From: Prunus persica | Lineage: Eukaryota; Streptophyta; Magnoliopsida; Rosales; Rosaceae | DNA: 64,000 bases | Direction of reading: 5' to 3' | NCBI RefSeq assembly: GCF_000346465.2 | Contig: NC_034014.1 | Location: forward strand, 24,403,297-24,467,296 | Shown: positions 59,614 to 64,000 of the stretch, piece after piece | How the letters are laid out: each line of letters begins with the position of its first letter | Position numbering within the stretch: position 1 is the stretch's first letter | Position numbers and translations under genes: made by a program | Notes under the pieces: model-generated | The model's input: the letters and a program-made list of their open reading frames with translations, nothing else | Database searches by the model: none | What the model was told of the DNA's origin: nothing

Positions 59614-59616
59614 TTA

Positions 59617-61479
59617 TGAGAAAAAGAAACTTTCCCCACATTCAACACAATCAACTATCACTTAATATAGAGAAATTGAGTGGGAAAAGGAGCTATGAAC
59701 AATGAAATACTATGCATGTAATGTGAATTTCAGTGAGATGAATGAATTGTAAAAGAAAGAGTACAAACTCTATTTTGGGAGTAGCATAGGTGGTTTTGGA
59801 ACTGCCTTGGGCAGTTTTTTTTCTTCAGACTGATAATTGGTAAATTGTCAGAATTTGACACATTTTCTTCTACGGTCTTCACAGCAAGAGTTTCCTCATA
59901 TTTCTTTTTAGTTGCAACATCACTTAAACACATGCAAAATAGAAGAAAAAGAAAAGTATTAGCAAATGTTAGATAATGCGAAAATATCGATACGAATGAG
60001 TTAATTGTTATATAAATTCTAACCTTTTCAATTTTTTTTTCCTGTGAGAGAGATGAAAAGAGCTCTCTTAACTACGAGTCTATACCTCTTTTTTGAATCT
60101 GAAATGGGCTCTGCAAGAGAAGGGCTGGGTGAGACAGTGAGAGATGTAGGCGGAGCTTGTTTTGAGAAAAGTGGTTGAGTGAGCAGAAGCATTTGGGTAG
60201 CAATATTTTCTCTCATGTTCAACCAATTTTTGATCAAATAGCTTAGAGCCTGATTCAAGAAGCTATACTTTATCATCAAACACAGTTACACAGCTTGAAT
60301 AAGTAGATCGCTTCTGTTGTCACCTTTGAATAACAATAAATCGCAGCAATTGTAAATTGAAATAAAGTTATGTTCTTGTATTAAATTAAAGAGTGCAAAC
60401 TTGCATTTAAATCTTCAGTGAAGTTAAAACAACTTCAACAATAATACCCAATGACTCAAGCCTGCAAAACAAGGGAAGATTAACTATAAAAGATAAGTTG
60501 GGGGTATGAAACATCATATTAATACAATAGACTATTTATATTTTGGAAAAGAAAAAAAGAGGATCTTCTCCTGTGCACACTTCATAGTATTTGGATTTTA
60601 TATTTTCTAGAACAAACCTTTTTAAATGGAAATCAAGATTTCTGACTAAAATCAATTTCTTTAATATAACACATACTCAGTTCATCAATTCAATAAAAAA
60701 TTAATCCAACCACATATCCAAATCATAATTTTAGTGAAAAAAAAAACTTTATACAGATAATATTCTCCTTTATTTTTCTCTCTCCAGCAGTCATCAACGT
60801 CATCAAATTGGTCTCTCTTTCTCTCTATCTCATATTCATATATTGGCAACATACCACATCAAATATCTATTAACACAGTTTTAACATCTCTAACATGAAA
60901 TCACCAAATGAATATATATATATATATTACACAAAATTAGTAAAAAAAAAAAACATTTGAGCATAAAAACAAAAAATAATAAAAATAATAAATATTAACA
61001 ACAATAGATCATTACACAATTTAGAGTAACCCCAACAACAGTTGATGAATTGATTTTTTTTTTTTGTTGGGGATGAAAGAAAGTGTTTCTAAAACAAGAA
61101 TAAAATAGTTTGCTCAGCAAGAGAAAATAAACTCTCATATGCCAACAACCATTATTCTTCTAAACCTATCACTCACTTGTTCGAGGAACCAATTTGAGCA
61201 AGGAATTACAGGATTCAACAGTTTGCTCAGCAACCCATCAACAAGTCATTAATTTGTTAAAAAGTTGATGGGATGCAAACCTGAAGATAACGATGCAAAA
61301 ACTCGCAGCCAACAAAGATGGAAAATCTCTCAGACCAATGCTCTAGAAATCATGAAAAATCTCTCAACCAACAAACAAATCGATGAGATGAAGAACAAAA
61401 GAATGGTGAGATTCACAACGTGCTGCCCCAAACGAATCCCGAACATCCAAGCAGCTTATCCCATCATTGCCCCCTAACC
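59617..61479. other. Intergenic, AT-rich
   Basis: No gene I can support. Short reading frames at 59,730-59,933 and 60,028-60,279 (minus) show no known domain. (AT)n near 60,914-60,926. Confidence 0.4.
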
Positions 61480-62094
61480 AGCTCAACCAGGCTAGTTCAA
61501 ACTTAACGCCGCGTCTCTACGAACCAAATAGTGGCGCCCGTAAACATCCGAAGGGAGAAGGGGCAAAAAGGGAAAGGAAGATGGCAGGACCCGCCCTGAA
61601 TTTCCTGAAATCCGAGACTTTCGGCAAAGTCTCCCCTATAAATTGAACATTTCCCAAATTTTCAACCTGCATAAAACACATTTTTATATCCACAACTGGC
61701 AGTATGCACAATATAATTTCATGCAATTCAAATAAACAGCCTTCGACCTTCCAATAATTCTCAACCAACTACCAAACATGCTATCAAATCAATTCATGCC
61801 TTAAACAAGGCACACAATAAATTTCATTACGAATTATGACTACTAAATTTCAACATGCATCATTTAACTATTCCAATCCCAATATACGAGGTTTTAACCT
61901 CCTAACACAATCAAATCTCGTTTTTTCCCTAATCTCAGGACCAACGACAAGGTCCGAACCAACCTCAATGAAACATATGACTAACATTTAGTCTGCGGCT
62001 GCACCTAGTAACATTAGGCTGCCTACGTACCCTTATTGAGGGATCAAGCCACACGTACACATAGGCAATACCTTTATTTATTTCTCTGTATTTC
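61480..62094. repeat. Unclassified repeat DNA, probably retrotransposon-derived
   Basis: Composition changes sharply at about 61,480 (more GC, CpG present) and stays different to the window end. A phrase 'ggcaggacccgccctgaatt' occurs near 61,583, a type of sequence often found in plant LTR element non-coding parts. No coding domain seen; assignment is weak. Confidence 0.35.
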
Positions 62095-62755
62095 ACATTA
62101 TCTCCCCATACGCAGGTACTACCAACGCCACGTATGGGGTCTGTCAACACGCCGGATAACATACGCTACGTGCGACCTCACCATAATATCACATATCTCC
62201 CCACACGCCGGTACAACCAACGCCACGTATGAGGTCTGTCTCAACGCCGGATAACCTATGCCACGCGAGACCTCAACATCATATAACAATATCTCCCCAT
62301 ATGCCAGTACAACCAACGCCACGTATGGGGTCTGTCAACACGCCTGATAACCTACGCCACGTGCGACCCCACTATAATATCACATATCTCCCCATACGCC
62401 GGTACAACCAACGCCACGTATAGGGTATGTCTCAACGCCGGATAACCTACGTCACGTGAGACCTCAACATCATATAACAATATCTCCCCATACGCCGGTA
62501 CAACCAACGCCACGTATGGGGTCTATCAACACGTCGGATAACCTACGCCACGTGCGATCTCACCATAATATCACATATCTTCCTATACGCCGGTACAACC
62601 AACGCCACGTATGGGGTCTGTCTCAACGCCGGATAACCTACGCCACGTGAAACTTCAACATCATATCACATATCTCCCCATGCGCTGGTACAACCAACGC
62701 CACGTATGGGGTCTGTCGACATGCCGGATAACCTACGCCACGTGCGACCTAACTT
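62095..62755. repeat. Tandem array, 95-bp monomers in alternating A/B order
   Basis: 'tctccccatacgccggtaca' begins units near 62,101; 62,196; 62,292; 62,387; 62,483; 62,578 and 62,673 (steps of 95-96). The second half of the unit alternates: 'gcgacctcaccataatatca' follows units 1, 3, 5, while 'gagacctcaacatcatataa' follows units 2, 4, 6 with an extra 'tc' in 'ctgtctcaac'. The true period is therefore about 191 bp. Each monomer has 'gccacgtatgggg' and 'gccacgtg'-type motifs. Reading frames here are by-products. Confidence 0.9.
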
Positions 62756-64000
62756 TCACAGGGTAGTACTTGTAGTGTAACCAAAATTCGGGGAGGTGTC
62801 TAAAGTAGTGCGTATAGCACTTCAAACTGACATTCTAGACTCTTTTTATACCTTTACAAACATATATAAATATAAATATTAATTCTAATATTGTGTAAAC
62901 CTCAACAATAGTCTAGTACCCAATAATCCCCCAATTTAAAACAATAAATTAATATCCTAATCCCACATAATCAACATGATTCATCTAACACCCAAGACCT
63001 GTCTCTACGGTCACTTAAATTCTCCTGGGAAGGTGAGACTACTCCGGACAACTCACGGTCAACCAAGGGTCAAACTACCCTAACCCTGGTCAAACGGGTA
63101 CACAGGGCCCACAACCTCCAAATTCCGATCCGAAGGTTCCTATGGGTTCTACAAGGTACAGGACACTCGTCCTGCAAGTTTGGTCCAGATCGGACTGTCG
63201 GGTCACTCACGATTGCACGATCTGACGGTTATTATAAAACATAAACTTTAAACTATTAAATCGGAACATTTGGGGCTCTGATTCACGATTCGTGACTTCC
63301 TACATGATCCTAGAAATACCTAGATTAATATATATTAAATTCAAGACCATCCAACGGTCCCAACCTATCGAACCCGGATAACGCGCAATAGGCGGTATCC
63401 GGTCGATAGTCAAACGACGTCCGAATTGAGATCCGCGAAATCCTACGCACTCTTGACAACCTAAGGATCTCATCGAGACACAGTGCAACTTCACTACCTT
63501 CACCCACGCGCCGGCAGCGCTGGGTGCCTAAAGTGATTACGCATCGCCGGAAAATCTCAAAACCACGGCTCCAAACTCCTACCCTAGGTATAACACCATA
63601 TTTGGAGTCACTTTTGTTCTTGGACCTACCCCAAAAACTGACCGGAGGTGGCCGGAATCCCAATCCCAAAACTGGTCAAATTTCAATTCGTAAATCGAAT
63701 TACCTATGCTAAGAATCGATCCAATCCTACCCAACAGGCAGCTAGATTATGAAAAATGGATGAATTTCTATACCTTGATCGCCAAAAATAGCAGCCGGAG
63801 GAGGGAGATCGAAGCCGGCAAAGTTCGAGCGAAAATTGGGCAAAAATCGCCTTTTTCCGACGGCTGGAGCGGCGGTCGATGTGGAAGAAGGGCCGGGTCG
63901 TGACGTCGAGGCCGAGCCAGTCCTTTTGGCATCGGTCCCGTTCGCAGCCGGGGACGGTGGCCGGTAATTCGAGAAAAGAGAGAGAGAGAGAAAATCTGAT
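62756..64000. repeat. GC-richer non-coding repeat, probably LTR retrotransposon part
   Basis: Continuous with the tandem array. Contains phrases such as 'ggtccagatcggactgtcgg' (about 63,182) and 'cggaggtggccggaatccc' (about 63,644), typical in tone of LTR/UTR DNA of large plant retroelements. No gag-pol domain in any frame, no clear LTR ends. Runs off the right edge. Confidence 0.35.

Noticed and set aside
62036..62650. Several overlapping short proteins rich in His/Pro/Thr
   Set aside because: They are translations of the 95-bp tandem repeat, repeated in several frames.

Overview
The window is plant nuclear DNA, most likely from a woody Rosaceae species of the Prunus type. That placement is an inference from gene families, AT-rich intergenic DNA and transposon styles; no marker gene fixes the genus. 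Genes have short GT-AG introns, and between them lie solo LTRs, a Mutator-like element, PIF/Harbinger-like elements, Helitrons, tRNA-derived SINE-like repeats and tandem arrays.

Layout. 1-1674 (minus): 5' part of a VARLMGL/DUF3741, TRM-like gene that runs off the left edge. 2.45-3.35 kb: degenerate tandem repeat of about 80 bp. 7.4-36.2 kb: a one-way (minus-strand) cluster of XA21/EFR-type LRR receptor kinases with non-RD kinase domains. It holds two intact genes (15,334-18,633 and 32,860-36,210), one gene with a frameshift near its end (7,389-10,636), and at least four broken copies (11.3, 12.9-14.1, 19.2-21.9 and 28.8-32.0 kb). The cluster contains two large duplicated blocks of about 8-9 kb, roughly 14.8-22.9 kb and 28.3-37.5 kb. 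Each has two receptor genes in the same order, but decay is reciprocal: in block 1 the first gene is intact and the second dead, in block 2 the first is dead and the second intact. Block 2 also gives the empty sites for three insertions in block 1, so element ends and target duplications can be read directly.

37.5-56 kb is ordinary gene space, all on the minus strand: a SLOW GREEN 1-like chloroplast TPR protein, two head-to-tail Helitrons, a three-exon plant-specific small protein (TIGR01589), the LAMMER kinase AFC1 with 12 exons, an intronless PPR protein, and a DUF1635 coiled-coil protein. 57.1-59.6 kb is a PIF/Harbinger element carrying only a decayed Myb-like ORF1. The right end (61.5-64 kb) is repeat DNA, including a tandem array of about 95 bp whose two monomer types alternate.

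Biology. The receptor genes encode secreted-ectodomain kinases of the class that senses microbial ligands. Duplication, deletion at short homologies and transposon insertion have produced a birth-and-death array. The oddest structure is a repeat family of imperfect 20-bp palindromes alternating with G-box-containing spacers. It occurs twice at very different lengths (13.70-13.99 and 26.21-27.01 kb), once inside a receptor pseudogene.
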